Below, in pieces: positions 18,680 to 27,375 of a DNA stretch of 64,000 nt. Source of the stretch: Gimesia algae. GTDB taxonomy: Bacteria > Planctomycetota > Planctomycetia > Planctomycetales > Planctomycetaceae. The position numbers and the translations under genes are program-made. The notes beneath the pieces are model-generated. The model did not search any database, had not been told where the DNA came from, and saw only the letters and a program-made list of their open reading frames with translations. The stretch is from the NCBI RefSeq assembly GCF_007746795.1, contig NZ_CP036343.1:5245357-5309356 (forward strand). The letters are read 5' to 3'. Position 1 is the first letter of the stretch. Each line of letters begins with the position of its first letter.

Positions 18680-18867
18680 AACAATTGGATTTCAGTGAGA
18701 GAAAACAGAAATCGAAGCGTCTTGAACGGAGTTGACTTGCCGAATCTGAACATCCTCTTATAATTCCCCAAAACTTACGACAAACCAGTTACAGTCATCA
18801 GCAGTGATGTGACGACGCTGTCACATCGCTGAAATGAAGACTGTCAAAAAGAAATAAAGGTCTCATC

Positions 18868-19344
18868 ATGAATGCTGAAGCACAAAGAAAGCTGATTTTC
18901 ACACCTGAAGAGGCCAACCTTCGTCTTCCGCTCGTCCAGGTGATTGTCAGAGATATCGTCGAGCTGTACCAGAACCTGCATGACCGCCGTGAACGCATCA
19001 ACGAAATCAAGCGTCTCCCCGGTGCTTCTGCACGAGACGAAGACTCCGTCTACAGCGAAGAACTTCTGCAGGCCGAACTCGATATCGAAAATGATACCGA
19101 ACAGTTGGAGACCTATATCAACGAACTCCGGGAACTGGGCGTTGAACTGGAAGACCCTGCACTCGGTGTCGTCAACTTTCCTGCACTCCGTGATGGCAAG
19201 GAAGTGTATCTCTGCTGGAAGTCCGGCGAAGATGATGTGACCTATTGGCATACGCTGGACGAGGGTTTCTCGGAACGCCAGTTGCTTTTCGAAGAGTCAC
19301 TCAATCATGAGATCGAAAATGGAGAAGAGCCACCACTGATCTAA
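18868..19344 (+). CDS. DUF2203 family protein
   Basis: 158 residues, soluble. The N-terminal FTPEEANLRLPLVQ and the C-terminal GVVNFPALRDGKEVYLCWK plus WHTLDEGF are the recognisable parts of DUF2203; in between is a helical hairpin rich in Glu and Arg (YQNLHDRRERINEIK). No known function or catalytic residues. AAAGG precedes the ATG by 8 nt. It lies 188 bp after trpD in the same direction but with its own space for a promoter. Confidence 0.8.
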   Translation: MNAEAQRKLIFTPEEANLRLPLVQVIVRDIVELYQNLHDRRERINEIKRLPGASARDEDSVYSEELLQAELDIENDTEQLETYINELRELGVELEDPALGVVNFPALRDGKEVYLCWKSGEDDVTYWHTLDEGFSERQLLFEESLNHEIENGEEPPLI

Positions 19345-19354
19345 TCGGTGGCTC
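19327..19354 (+). terminator. Hairpin terminator overlapping the end of the DUF2203 gene
   Basis: Arms gagccacc (19327-19334) and ggtggctc (19347-19354) pair perfectly around a 12-nt loop that contains the stop codon (19342-19344). A T/C-rich stretch (accttctgttttctc) follows. It separates the DUF2203 gene from the convergent sulfatase. Confidence 0.7.
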
Positions 19355-19377
19355 ACCTTCTGTTTTCTCTCCAGGGA

Positions 19378-20745
19378 CTATTTCTCAGCCACTTCGCGCT
19401 CCCACTTGGCATACGACTGTTGGAGTGCGGTTAAAATCTCCGGATGACGTTCTGCCAGATTTGTAGTTTCTGACAGGTCCTGCTCCAGATCAAACAGCAT
19501 AAAAGGCTGATCAGGTTTGATGCGAACGAGTTTATACTTCCCCCTGCGGACGCCGCTAAAATTGCGATACTGGAAAAAGAAGGTACGCGGCTCCGGGGAA
19601 TCCTGTGCTGTCAGTGCCGGTAGCATATCCTGTCCATCCAGAATCCGCCCTGCAGGTAGTTGACCGCCAGCCAGGGTGACCAATGTCGGCAGAATATCCA
19701 GGCTGATCAGTTGACTTTGGCTGACGCTGCCCGCTTTGAGATGGTCGGGATAGCGAATGATCGCCGGAACTCGGATCCCCCCTTCCCACAGAGTGACACC
19801 CCCGTCGCGTAATGGTTTGTTGCTGGCGACTTCCAGCCCCCGGTCTTTCAGCATGAATGCACCATTGTCCGAGTACCAGATCACAATCGTGTTATCGCGG
19901 AGACCACTCGCATCCAGTTGCTTTAAGACGCGTCCGATAGCAGTGTCGAGTGCCGTCACGACCGCTCGATACCGCTCCTGTGGATTCGTCGTCTGTGGAT
20001 CATAACCATATTTTTCAAATGCGCGTTCTGGTGCCTGCCATTCATTCCCCTGACCGGGCTGCTTGTTTCGCTGACTGGGAAAATGGGGGGCGTTGAAAGG
20101 CAGATAGATGAAAAACGGCTGTTCGCTCTCAGCAGCAATATATTGACAGGCGGCATCAGCGAACAAATCTGTTGAATATCCTTTGACAAAGACTTCCTTC
20201 AAACCACGCCACAAGTCATGACGACCTGCGTAATAGTGATGGTAATAGTCGATATTCCCTGCAGCAAAGCCGAAAAACTCATCAAATCCCCGTTCGGTAG
20301 GTCGACTGCCCGGCGAAAATCCAACATTCCATTTACCAAAACAGGCCGTGCGATATCCCAGTGGTTTCAGATATTGAGGAATCAGTGTCTCACTTTTCCG
20401 CAAGCCATCACCATAGTTCTCATCCGCACTCAACTGGTGATTCAAACCGATGCGCTGGGGATAGCGGCCCGTCAAAAGCGTGGCCCTTGATACGGTACAG
20501 GTGGGTGAAGCGGTATAAAAATCGGTCAACCTGACTCCTTCTGCCGCCAGTTGATCCAGCACGGGAGTTTTCATCACCTGGTTTCCATAGCAACCCAGGT
20601 CACCATATCCCAGATTGTCCGCTGTGATCAAGAGAATATTGGGACGCTTGGTTTCTGACTTTTCAGCGGCTGTCACTGATTCACACAAATTGAAACTGGT
20701 CAAAGAACAAAGGATGATCCAGAAACAAGGCAGGCGGTAACTCAT
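19378..20745 (-). CDS. Secreted sulfatase family protein with non-canonical CTVSR maturation site
   Basis: About 455 residues. ATG at 20745 is chosen because AGGA lies 8 nt upstream; an in-frame GTG at 20760 would add five residues. Signal peptide (YRLPCFWIILCSLTSFNLCES) then the sulfatase fold beginning PNILLITADNLGYGDLGC. The formylglycine site reads C-T-V-S-R, with Val where FGE substrates normally have Pro or Ala. The first metal motif reads ADN instead of ADD. Other family blocks are intact: GKWNVGF, IWYSDNGAF and DGGVTLWEGGIRVP. Probably hydrolyses sulfate esters of marine polysaccharides in the periplasm or outside, if the Cys is matured. Confidence 0.88.
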   Translation of the reverse strand: MSYRLPCFWIILCSLTSFNLCESVTAAEKSETKRPNILLITADNLGYGDLGCYGNQVMKTPVLDQLAAEGVRLTDFYTASPTCTVSRATLLTGRYPQRIGLNHQLSADENYGDGLRKSETLIPQYLKPLGYRTACFGKWNVGFSPGSRPTERGFDEFFGFAAGNIDYYHHYYAGRHDLWRGLKEVFVKGYSTDLFADAACQYIAAESEQPFFIYLPFNAPHFPSQRNKQPGQGNEWQAPERAFEKYGYDPQTTNPQERYRAVVTALDTAIGRVLKQLDASGLRDNTIVIWYSDNGAFMLKDRGLEVASNKPLRDGGVTLWEGGIRVPAIIRYPDHLKAGSVSQSQLISLDILPTLVTLAGGQLPAGRILDGQDMLPALTAQDSPEPRTFFFQYRNFSGVRRGKYKLVRIKPDQPFMLFDLEQDLSETTNLAERHPEILTALQQSYAKWEREVAEK

Positions 20746-20863
20746 GGGAAAGATCCTCACAGTAGGTTGATCAAGTGGATAAACCAGGCGGGTGATTTCA
20801 GGATAAGCGACTTTGAAATCTTCATCTATCGAAACACATTAAACCTCAGTTGCCAATCAAATA

Positions 20864-22924
20864 TCAGGTGAGCTGTCGCATCAGGTACAGATACTCCAGG
20901 GCGCTAAGCATGGCTTCCTGTTTCTGATTGGCGTTCCCTTTGTGGCCCCCTTCGATATTTTCATAGTAGAAGAACTCATGCCCCAGCTGAGCCATCCGGG
21001 CAGCCATTTTCCGTGCGTGACCGGGATGAACACGATCATCTTTGGTCGAAGTGAAAAAATAAACTTTGGGATAAGCCTGCTCTGCTTTCAAATTATGAAA
21101 GGGAGAATACTGGCTGATAAAATCCCATTGCTCGGGAAGATCAGGATTCCCATATTCTGCCATCCAGCTGGCCCCGGCCAGCAGTTTGTTGAAACGTTTC
21201 ATATCCAGCAGAGGTACACCACACACGATCGCATTAAACAGCTCAGGACGCTGTGTCAAAGCGACTCCCATCAACAGGCCTCCGTTACTGCGTCCCATGA
21301 CACCATAGTGTTTTGGAGAACTGAAACCTCTACTTTGCACAGCCTCTGCGACCGCGAAAAAGTCGTCGTACGCCCGCTGGCGATGTTCCTGTAATGCAGA
21401 ATCATGCCAGCGCGGGCCATATTCGCCTCCCCCGCGGATATTGGCGAGTACATACACGCCCCCTTTTTCCAGCCAGAGTTTTCCCATAATCGGGCTGTAA
21501 TGAGGTAAAATCGAGATTTCAAACCCGCCGTATCCGTATTGCAGGACCGGCGCAGAATGATCCAGTTTCATTCCTTTTTGATACACGATGAAATAAGGCA
21601 CTTCGGTTTTATCTCGGCTGATGGCGAAGTGTTTCTCAACTGTCAGTCCACTGGTATCAAACCGTGCTGGTGTGGATTGCAGTTGCTCATCGATTCCCTC
21701 TGTAAAATTGACGTAATAGAGGCTGTTTGGTTGCAGAAAACCGTCGCGGGCCAGGAGCAGATCATTGCTGCTGCTGTCTGACGAGCTGATTGAGATGACG
21801 TCATTCGCCCCCCAGGGAAGCAGTCGTGCCTGCCACTGGTGATCCTGCAGTCGCAATTCTCGAATCTGACTGGAGACATGTTCGATTCCCGTCAGATAAA
21901 CGGCGTCCTTCGCACATCGCACCTGTGAAACCGTGCCGGTCTCCCCCGGATCATAAACCGTCAGGACCTCCCCGATCTTACCGGTCTTCTGAAAATCTGC
22001 CAGCGAGATACTGATCAGTGCCCCTGCTGCAAAGCCACGCCACTCTTCTTTCAACTCAATGAGTAGCTGCCCCTCAAACAATCCAGACAGGCTGCATTTC
22101 GGCGGGAGTGGCAGTTGACTTAAAGTTCCCGCGGAATTCACCAGGTAAAAACTGAAATGATAAAAGTCATGTCCCCGCATCACAAAACAGACGCGCTGGC
22201 CTGCATGCTCCAGATCGATCGGATAGATAAAGGTTTCTTCGACGTCTGTTTCCAGCAGCGTTTCTGCCTTAGAAAGAGGGGTTCCCCGTTTCCAGCGTTT
22301 CAGTATTCGTGCATAACCTGAAGTGTTCAGACTCCCTTCGCCCCAGTCGGTCGCAATCAATAGTTGATCGCGGTTCTCCCAACAGAGGTTGGTTTTGGCC
22401 AGCGGAACATTAAAGCCATCCTTCACAAACGTACGCGAAGGAATATCAAACTCACGATACACTGCCGTATCAGTTCCCCCGGGTGCCAGCTCAATGATGC
22501 AGCGTTCGTGGGCAGGTCCCAGGCTGTCAACCCCCTTATAGATCCAGTTTTCCTTTTCTGATTCTGCCAGTTGGTCTATATCCAGCAGAATATCCCACTC
22601 CCTTGAATCCTGTTTGAATCGCTTTAAAGACATCCGCCGCCAGATACCACGCACATGCTCCTCATCGCGCCAGAAGTTATAAACGAATTCACCACGCAGG
22701 GTTCCATAGGTAATCCGGTCGGAGGCGGTCAGAATCTGCAATGCTTCTCGCTGATATTCTTCAAAACGCGGATCACTGGTCAACGCCTGCAAAGTCGACG
22801 CATTTTGTTCCTTCACCCAGCCGAGCGCACGTTCGCCTTCAATCTCTTCCAGCCAGAGCAATGACTGTTCATCAGGGACTTCTGCCTGATTCCTGTTTTC
22901 CGACGGATCATCCAGTGAATCCAT
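20864..22924 (-). CDS. Prolyl oligopeptidase family (S9A) serine peptidase
   Basis: 686 residues, the usual size. An N-terminal seven-blade propeller (about 70-430) precedes an alpha/beta-hydrolase domain. The nucleophile motif is GRSNGG with Ser near 545; the Asp is in TSTKDDRVHPGH near 630 and the His in EGGHKGNA near 660. The oxyanion-region motif NIRGGGEYG is also present. No signal peptide, so it probably cleaves short proline-containing peptides in the cytoplasm. GGAG lies 6 nt before the ATG. Confidence 0.93.
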   Translation of the reverse strand: MDSLDDPSENRNQAEVPDEQSLLWLEEIEGERALGWVKEQNASTLQALTSDPRFEEYQREALQILTASDRITYGTLRGEFVYNFWRDEEHVRGIWRRMSLKRFKQDSREWDILLDIDQLAESEKENWIYKGVDSLGPAHERCIIELAPGGTDTAVYREFDIPSRTFVKDGFNVPLAKTNLCWENRDQLLIATDWGEGSLNTSGYARILKRWKRGTPLSKAETLLETDVEETFIYPIDLEHAGQRVCFVMRGHDFYHFSFYLVNSAGTLSQLPLPPKCSLSGLFEGQLLIELKEEWRGFAAGALISISLADFQKTGKIGEVLTVYDPGETGTVSQVRCAKDAVYLTGIEHVSSQIRELRLQDHQWQARLLPWGANDVISISSSDSSSNDLLLARDGFLQPNSLYYVNFTEGIDEQLQSTPARFDTSGLTVEKHFAISRDKTEVPYFIVYQKGMKLDHSAPVLQYGYGGFEISILPHYSPIMGKLWLEKGGVYVLANIRGGGEYGPRWHDSALQEHRQRAYDDFFAVAEAVQSRGFSSPKHYGVMGRSNGGLLMGVALTQRPELFNAIVCGVPLLDMKRFNKLLAGASWMAEYGNPDLPEQWDFISQYSPFHNLKAEQAYPKVYFFTSTKDDRVHPGHARKMAARMAQLGHEFFYYENIEGGHKGNANQKQEAMLSALEYLYLMRQLT

Positions 22925-23459
22925 AAATAACTCCGGTGAAAAAGGGTTGATTTCTAAATTTCAGGTATTGTAGAACAAAATAGAGACGCGACTTAAGTGC
23001 CGGACAGCTTTTTGTCCACTTTTCCTGAGAACTGATCACGAAACCAGATATTCTATGATTTTCACGATTCAGGACGTGCAATTAAAGCGTACTAATGATA
23101 TAATCCCCGCGTTGAGTAGCCCTAAATGTCAGGTGCCTGTAAGAAACGACCTGACCACTTTACGGCTGATCTCCAGAATCTCTTTATTAAAGAATCAGCT
23201 GTTTGCTGATCTTTATCGTGTTGTTAAAGCTACATTTGCCGAACCTTGTATGGTTTCCGCTCTCAAACAGTAGCAATAGGGTGATACGAAGCAGAGCTTC
23301 AAGGAGAACTCTTTTCAGGCACAATCCCTGAAAATGAATCCTGAGTCCGGAATGGCCGACTCTCACCTGTTTCTAAATATTTGCACGACCCATTTTTCTC
23401 TATTACACGACGAGTACGTACAGCCCTACCCGGCTGAAGGTTCGTCAAAAGGTTGATGT
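22925..23459 (+). promoter_or_regulatory. Leader region of the DEAD-box helicase gene with hairpin and small upstream frame
   Basis: 535 bp without a large gene. A TATAAT at 23099-23104 is a good -10 candidate (only a weak -35, gtgcaa, at 23076-23081), giving a leader of about 350 nt. In it, AAGGAG (23301-23306) is followed by the hairpin ttttcagg/cctgaaaa (23312-23334) and then a 40-codon frame starting ATG at 23334 and stopping 3 nt before the helicase ATG. Long leaders are known for cold-shock helicase genes such as E. coli deaD; regulation here is inference. Confidence 0.45.
23334..23456 (+). CDS. Possible 40-residue upstream ORF in the helicase leader
   Basis: ATG at 23334, stop TGA at 23454-23456, immediately before the helicase start (TGA TGT ATG). 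The product would begin MNPESGMADSHLF and has no recognisable domain. There is no ribosome site directly before it, but folding of the 8-bp hairpin at 23312-23334 would place the AAGGAG close to the ATG. It may be a translation-coupling leader ORF or simply chance. Confidence 0.25.
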   Translation: MNPESGMADSHLFLNICTTHFSLLHDEYVQPYPAEGSSKG

Positions 23460-25265
23460 ATGTTAACGGATGTCTCTTCGCAGGCAAAATTTACGGATTT
23501 AGCACTCTGCCAGCCCATCTTGGATACGCTGGTTCAACTAGGATACGACACACCCACGCCAATTCAGTCACAGACCATTCCACATCTGCTGGAAGGACGT
23601 GACCTGGTTGGCCAGGCTCAGACAGGAACCGGTAAAACGGCCGCATTTGCCCTGCCTTTACTTTCTAAAATCGATCTGGAACTCAAAGCCCCACAGGTTC
23701 TGGTTCTGGCTCCTACCCGGGAACTGGCGATTCAGGTTGGCGAATCGTTCAAAGAATACGGTTCACAACTCAATGGCCTCCAGGTTTTGCCGATTTATGG
23801 GGGCGCTGATTTCAGAGGACAGTTGCAGCCTTTAAAACGAGGCGTCCATGTCGTTGTGGGAACTCCCGGTCGCGTGATGGACCATATGCGTCGAGGTACC
23901 CTGAAACTCGATAACCTGCGTTGCCTGGTTCTGGATGAAGCCGACGAAATGCTGCGAATGGGCTTTATCGACGATGTAGAATGGATCCTGGAGCAGACTC
24001 CGGACAATCATCAGACGGCACTGTTTTCAGCGACGATGCCCGAAGCGATTCGGCGCATTGCCGGTAATTACCTGAAATCGCCACAGGAAATTACAGTCAA
24101 AGACAAAACCCGAACCGCAGACACGATCCGCCAGCGGTATTGGCTCGCAAAGGGACATCACAAACTGGATGCCCTGACCCGGATTCTGGAAGCAGAAGAA
24201 ACCGATGGCGTGATCATTTTCGTTCGTACCAAAAGCATCACCACCGAACTATCGGAAAAGCTGGAAGCACGCGGTTTTCTGGCGGCTCCCCTGAATGGTG
24301 ACATCCCTCAAAAACAACGCGAACGTACCGTCGGACGTTTAAAGGCTGGCCACGTCAATATCGTCATTGCGACTGACGTCGCTGCCAGAGGACTGGACGT
24401 CAATCGTATCAGCCATGTGATCAACTACGATCTGCCTGGCGATTCCGAAGCCTACGTGCATCGGATCGGGCGCACAGGGCGTGCAGGTCGAACTGGTGAA
24501 GCGATTATGTTCGTCTCACCGCGTGAGCAGCGTTCCCTCTCAGGGATCGAACGGGCGATTAAGCTTAAGATTGAACGAATGGAACTGCCTTCCATCAATC
24601 AAATCAATAAGCGACGTACAGAACGTTTTAAAGAGTCTGTTACGAAAGCCATGGATAGTCCTGACTTCGAACAGTTCCAGAAACTAATGAGTGAATTCAA
24701 AGCAGAATCAGAGCGTTCTGAGATCGATATCGCAGCCGCCCTGGCCTGTATGTTCCAGGGAAAACGTCCGCTATTCCTCAAAGAGACACCTCAAAGAGAA
24801 AGCTCCCACCGGGAAACCCCGCAAAGGCAGCGGGACAGATCCGGAAAACCTCAGTTCCAGTCGGAACGCCGTTTCTCTAAAGATAAAGAGTTCACAAAAG
24901 ATAAAGAGAAAGTTTTTGCTCCCAAACGGGAACGGGCAACCAGTGAATCACCTGAGGAAGGCATGGAACGTTTCCGCGTTCAAGTCGGCCATAGCCACGG
25001 TGTGAAACCGGGTAATATTGTGGGTGCAATCGCAAACGAAGCGAATCTGGACAGCCAGTACATCGGACGAATCAATATCTTCGATGAATACAGCACTGTT
25101 GATCTTCCGGAAGGCATGCCTCGCGATATATTCCGGGCATTAAAAAATGTCTGGGTCTCCGGACAACAGTTACGCATCTCCCGACTTGATGATCAGACTG
25201 AATCAGGTGCCCCCAAACGCAAGCGATTCAAATCGAAGGGTAAACCCAGACAGCAGAAAGCTTAA
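23460..25265 (+). CDS. deaD: DEAD-box ATP-dependent RNA helicase (DeaD/CsdA type)
   Basis: 601 residues. All helicase motifs are present: Q motif (YDTPTPIQSQTIP, about 29), AQTGTGKT (about 51), PTRELA, TPGRVMDH, DEADEM (about 158), SATMP, then ARGLDV and HRIGRTGR (about 333) in the second RecA domain. A basic linker rich in Lys/Arg (about 440-500) is followed by a DbpA-like RNA-binding domain (about 501-575; HGVKPGNIVGAIANEANL). This layout matches DeaD, which unwinds RNA in ribosome assembly and cold adaptation. A very basic tail ends the protein. Long structured leader upstream; strong terminator downstream. Confidence 0.93.
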   Translation: MLTDVSSQAKFTDLALCQPILDTLVQLGYDTPTPIQSQTIPHLLEGRDLVGQAQTGTGKTAAFALPLLSKIDLELKAPQVLVLAPTRELAIQVGESFKEYGSQLNGLQVLPIYGGADFRGQLQPLKRGVHVVVGTPGRVMDHMRRGTLKLDNLRCLVLDEADEMLRMGFIDDVEWILEQTPDNHQTALFSATMPEAIRRIAGNYLKSPQEITVKDKTRTADTIRQRYWLAKGHHKLDALTRILEAEETDGVIIFVRTKSITTELSEKLEARGFLAAPLNGDIPQKQRERTVGRLKAGHVNIVIATDVAARGLDVNRISHVINYDLPGDSEAYVHRIGRTGRAGRTGEAIMFVSPREQRSLSGIERAIKLKIERMELPSINQINKRRTERFKESVTKAMDSPDFEQFQKLMSEFKAESERSEIDIAAALACMFQGKRPLFLKETPQRESSHRETPQRQRDRSGKPQFQSERRFSKDKEFTKDKEKVFAPKRERATSESPEEGMERFRVQVGHSHGVKPGNIVGAIANEANLDSQYIGRINIFDEYSTVDLPEGMPRDIFRALKNVWVSGQQLRISRLDDQTESGAPKRKRFKSKGKPRQQKA

Positions 25266-25302
25266 ACTGACTGCTGCCTGGAAACCAGGGTAACAGCTAC
25301 AA

Positions 25303-25338
25303 AAAAACCGCGGTCGCTATCAGGCAACCGCGGTTTTT
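25303..25338. terminator. Bidirectional rho-independent terminator
   Basis: aaaaaccgcggt (25303-25314) and accgcggttttt (25327-25338) form a 12-bp stem with a 12-nt loop, with A and T runs on either side so that it can act on both strands. It lies between the convergent helicase gene and the coiled-coil protein gene and probably serves both. Confidence 0.88.
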
Positions 25339-25369
25339 ACATTTAATTATGGGCTTGAACAAAACCGGG

Positions 25370-26866
25370 TTATTTACCAGTTCCAAACACTTTAGAATTC
25401 TGACCGGAAGAAGTTTGCTGTTTCAGACGTTTACTTCGAGTGAAGACCTGCGAGACTGAGCCTGAAGAAGAGTCATTCACACCGGTAACTTTTGCTCCCT
25501 GCTTAATAGGAGACTTCACTCCAGAACCTGGCACAAACAATCGCCGCTGTGGCTTGTAACCGATATAACTTAAGAAGTCATTGATACCGATCACACGCAC
25601 GGCTTTCAGACGGGCTTCTTCACGAATCTCTTTCATCTTGGCCAGCAGTTCCTGCATCTTGTCACGCTGTTCGTCAGTTTTTGCTGATTCGACATCAGGC
25701 GATTGACCAATTACCAGGAACTTGGTATGCACGGTTAAACCGTCACCAATGCGTTCCCCATTTTCAGTAACCTGATTGTCAATTTTGGCATTGGCATTCT
25801 CAATCACGCGTTTCAGCAGATCCATATCCGATTTCCCATCCCCATCCAGATCAATAATCCCTGAAATGGCAAAGGTTTCAGGACGTCCTACCCCCCAGAG
25901 TGGAGTATAAATGGGATCGCCAGGGCTGATGGGCTGATAAATGTCGTCGCCGACAATTCGGGCTTCGGACAGGTGAGGTCCAAGAATTTTAGTCACTTCA
26001 ATGGCACCAATAATATCTTCTTCTCCGCGGCCAATTCCCTGATGTGCTTTCCGATACACACTGAATGTCATTCGCTTGGGGAGACGATCCGCTTCGCCCA
26101 GATTAATCCAGACAACCCCGGTACTGTTATCAACGGTACGGACCACGCCATCGGGTACTTCAAAACTAAACTTCTGAACCTGATCAAGACGGCTGCGGAG
26201 CGTATCAATCAGACTGGCATAGGTGTTATTCTTGTTTTCCAGATCTTTAATGGTTTTGGCATTGGTTTCACGCAGTTGATCCAGTTCGATCAGAATTTCT
26301 TCATTTTCTTTCTGCAAGGCAGCGATCTGCTGATCTTTGGCACCGACCTCTTCTTCTTTGACTTTCTGAGTGTCAGCGAGATCCTTCTCAGAACTTCCAC
26401 GGGCCTTGCGATGCACATCAATTTCCTTATCCATATTGCCCTTCAGTTGCTGAAAGGCTGCTTCCAGTTCATTTTTGGCTTTCTGCTCTGCAGCCAGCTC
26501 AGTTTTGGTCTGATCTAACTGGGCAGAGAGCTTGATCAGTGTACTCTTGATCGTGGCCTCTGCCAGCACACCAGCGTGATTTTTAATATCCAGTTCTGTG
26601 GCACCAATCACCGTATTGGGTGTCTTATTCACCGCGCCCACATCTTCCTGCTCATTACCAATCAGCTTTTTCAGCTTATCCACTTCTTCATCCAGTTTAC
26701 GAACGGCAATGTTATCGCGCTGTGAATCTTTCAGAGCCTGATCCAACTTGACATTCGTTTCTGCCAGATCGGAATACCCCAGATAAGCAGCCACGCTACC
26801 AATCAGGGTGGTCATAACAAAAAAGATCAGTGAAAAGTGAACAGCAGTTGGTTTACTGGCAGCCAT
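25370..26866 (-). CDS. Membrane-anchored coiled-coil protein of unknown function
   Basis: 498 residues. One N-terminal membrane helix (VHFSLIFFVMTTLIGSVAAYL, about 9-29), then a long coiled coil (about 35-235), rich in Lys/Glu/Gln with LKDSQRD, AEQKAKNELEAAF and ALQKENEEILIEL. The C-terminal part (about 240-440) is globular with beta character and contains an EF-hand-like loop, DLDGDGKSDMD, near residue 340. The last 50 residues are basic. No enzyme motif recognised. The topology suggests a cell-envelope scaffold; the resemblance to other planctomycete proteins is an impression only. Confidence 0.6.
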   Translation of the reverse strand: MAASKPTAVHFSLIFFVMTTLIGSVAAYLGYSDLAETNVKLDQALKDSQRDNIAVRKLDEEVDKLKKLIGNEQEDVGAVNKTPNTVIGATELDIKNHAGVLAEATIKSTLIKLSAQLDQTKTELAAEQKAKNELEAAFQQLKGNMDKEIDVHRKARGSSEKDLADTQKVKEEEVGAKDQQIAALQKENEEILIELDQLRETNAKTIKDLENKNNTYASLIDTLRSRLDQVQKFSFEVPDGVVRTVDNSTGVVWINLGEADRLPKRMTFSVYRKAHQGIGRGEEDIIGAIEVTKILGPHLSEARIVGDDIYQPISPGDPIYTPLWGVGRPETFAISGIIDLDGDGKSDMDLLKRVIENANAKIDNQVTENGERIGDGLTVHTKFLVIGQSPDVESAKTDEQRDKMQELLAKMKEIREEARLKAVRVIGINDFLSYIGYKPQRRLFVPGSGVKSPIKQGAKVTGVNDSSSGSVSQVFTRSKRLKQQTSSGQNSKVFGTGK

Positions 26867-27375
26867 GTTTTTAAACCTTAAGGATATTCAAGTAACAATC
26901 AGGTGCAGTTCAGCACCCTGGCGGTTCGTGTCTGATGTGTAAAATATTTTCAGTCATGTTCCATCACAGGCTCGAAGGAGCCTCGGAGCGCCGGTATGAG
27001 ATGATTCTGAAAAACCAGCATCTTGCTTTACTTTATTCTAAATGCAGAAAAACCAGTGTCAAGCAGCATTCTGATTCTATCCAGTGTGCTGAGAATTAGT
27101 TCTCTCACTTCTCCCTTGGCTTGAACTCTTTGAAAAACTACACAAAATACCAGTAAACCAGAGTTCTCTGGCAATACGACGAAAAGATTTCGTTGAGTTT
27201 CGACTTCAGGAGGTCTGTTGATGGCGATCAGCGCCACACTCACCAATAATGAACCGCACAGGTCGCAGAGCCGGTGACTTACTTTCCCGCAACGGCTCCT
27301 TATTGAAGATACAACATCTGCATGTTTTCAGTTTCGGCAATCCCTTTTTAAAATTTCAGGTAAAGCTAAATCTTT
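26867..27375. other. Divergent intergenic region upstream of polA
   Basis: About 510 bp. It holds the small hairpin aggctc/gagcct at 26970-26985 and, on the plus strand, an exact AGGAGG (27208-27213) followed 7 nt later by ATG at 27221 of an 18-codon frame. Promoters of the coiled-coil gene and polA must lie here. No RNA gene recognised. Confidence 0.4.
27221..27277 (+). CDS. Possible 18-residue leader peptide upstream of polA
   Basis: ATG at 27221, stop TGA at 27275-27277, preceded by a consensus AGGAGG with 7-nt spacing, the best ribosome site in this neighbourhood. The peptide would read MAISATLTNNEPHRSQSR. It ends about 100 nt before polA. It is reported because of the ribosome site only; nothing is known about its function. 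Confidence 0.25.
   Translation: MAISATLTNNEPHRSQSR

Noticed and set aside
27028-27246. 72-codon minus-strand frame before polA
   Set aside because: No recognisable domain and no ribosome site; it overlaps the likely polA leader.
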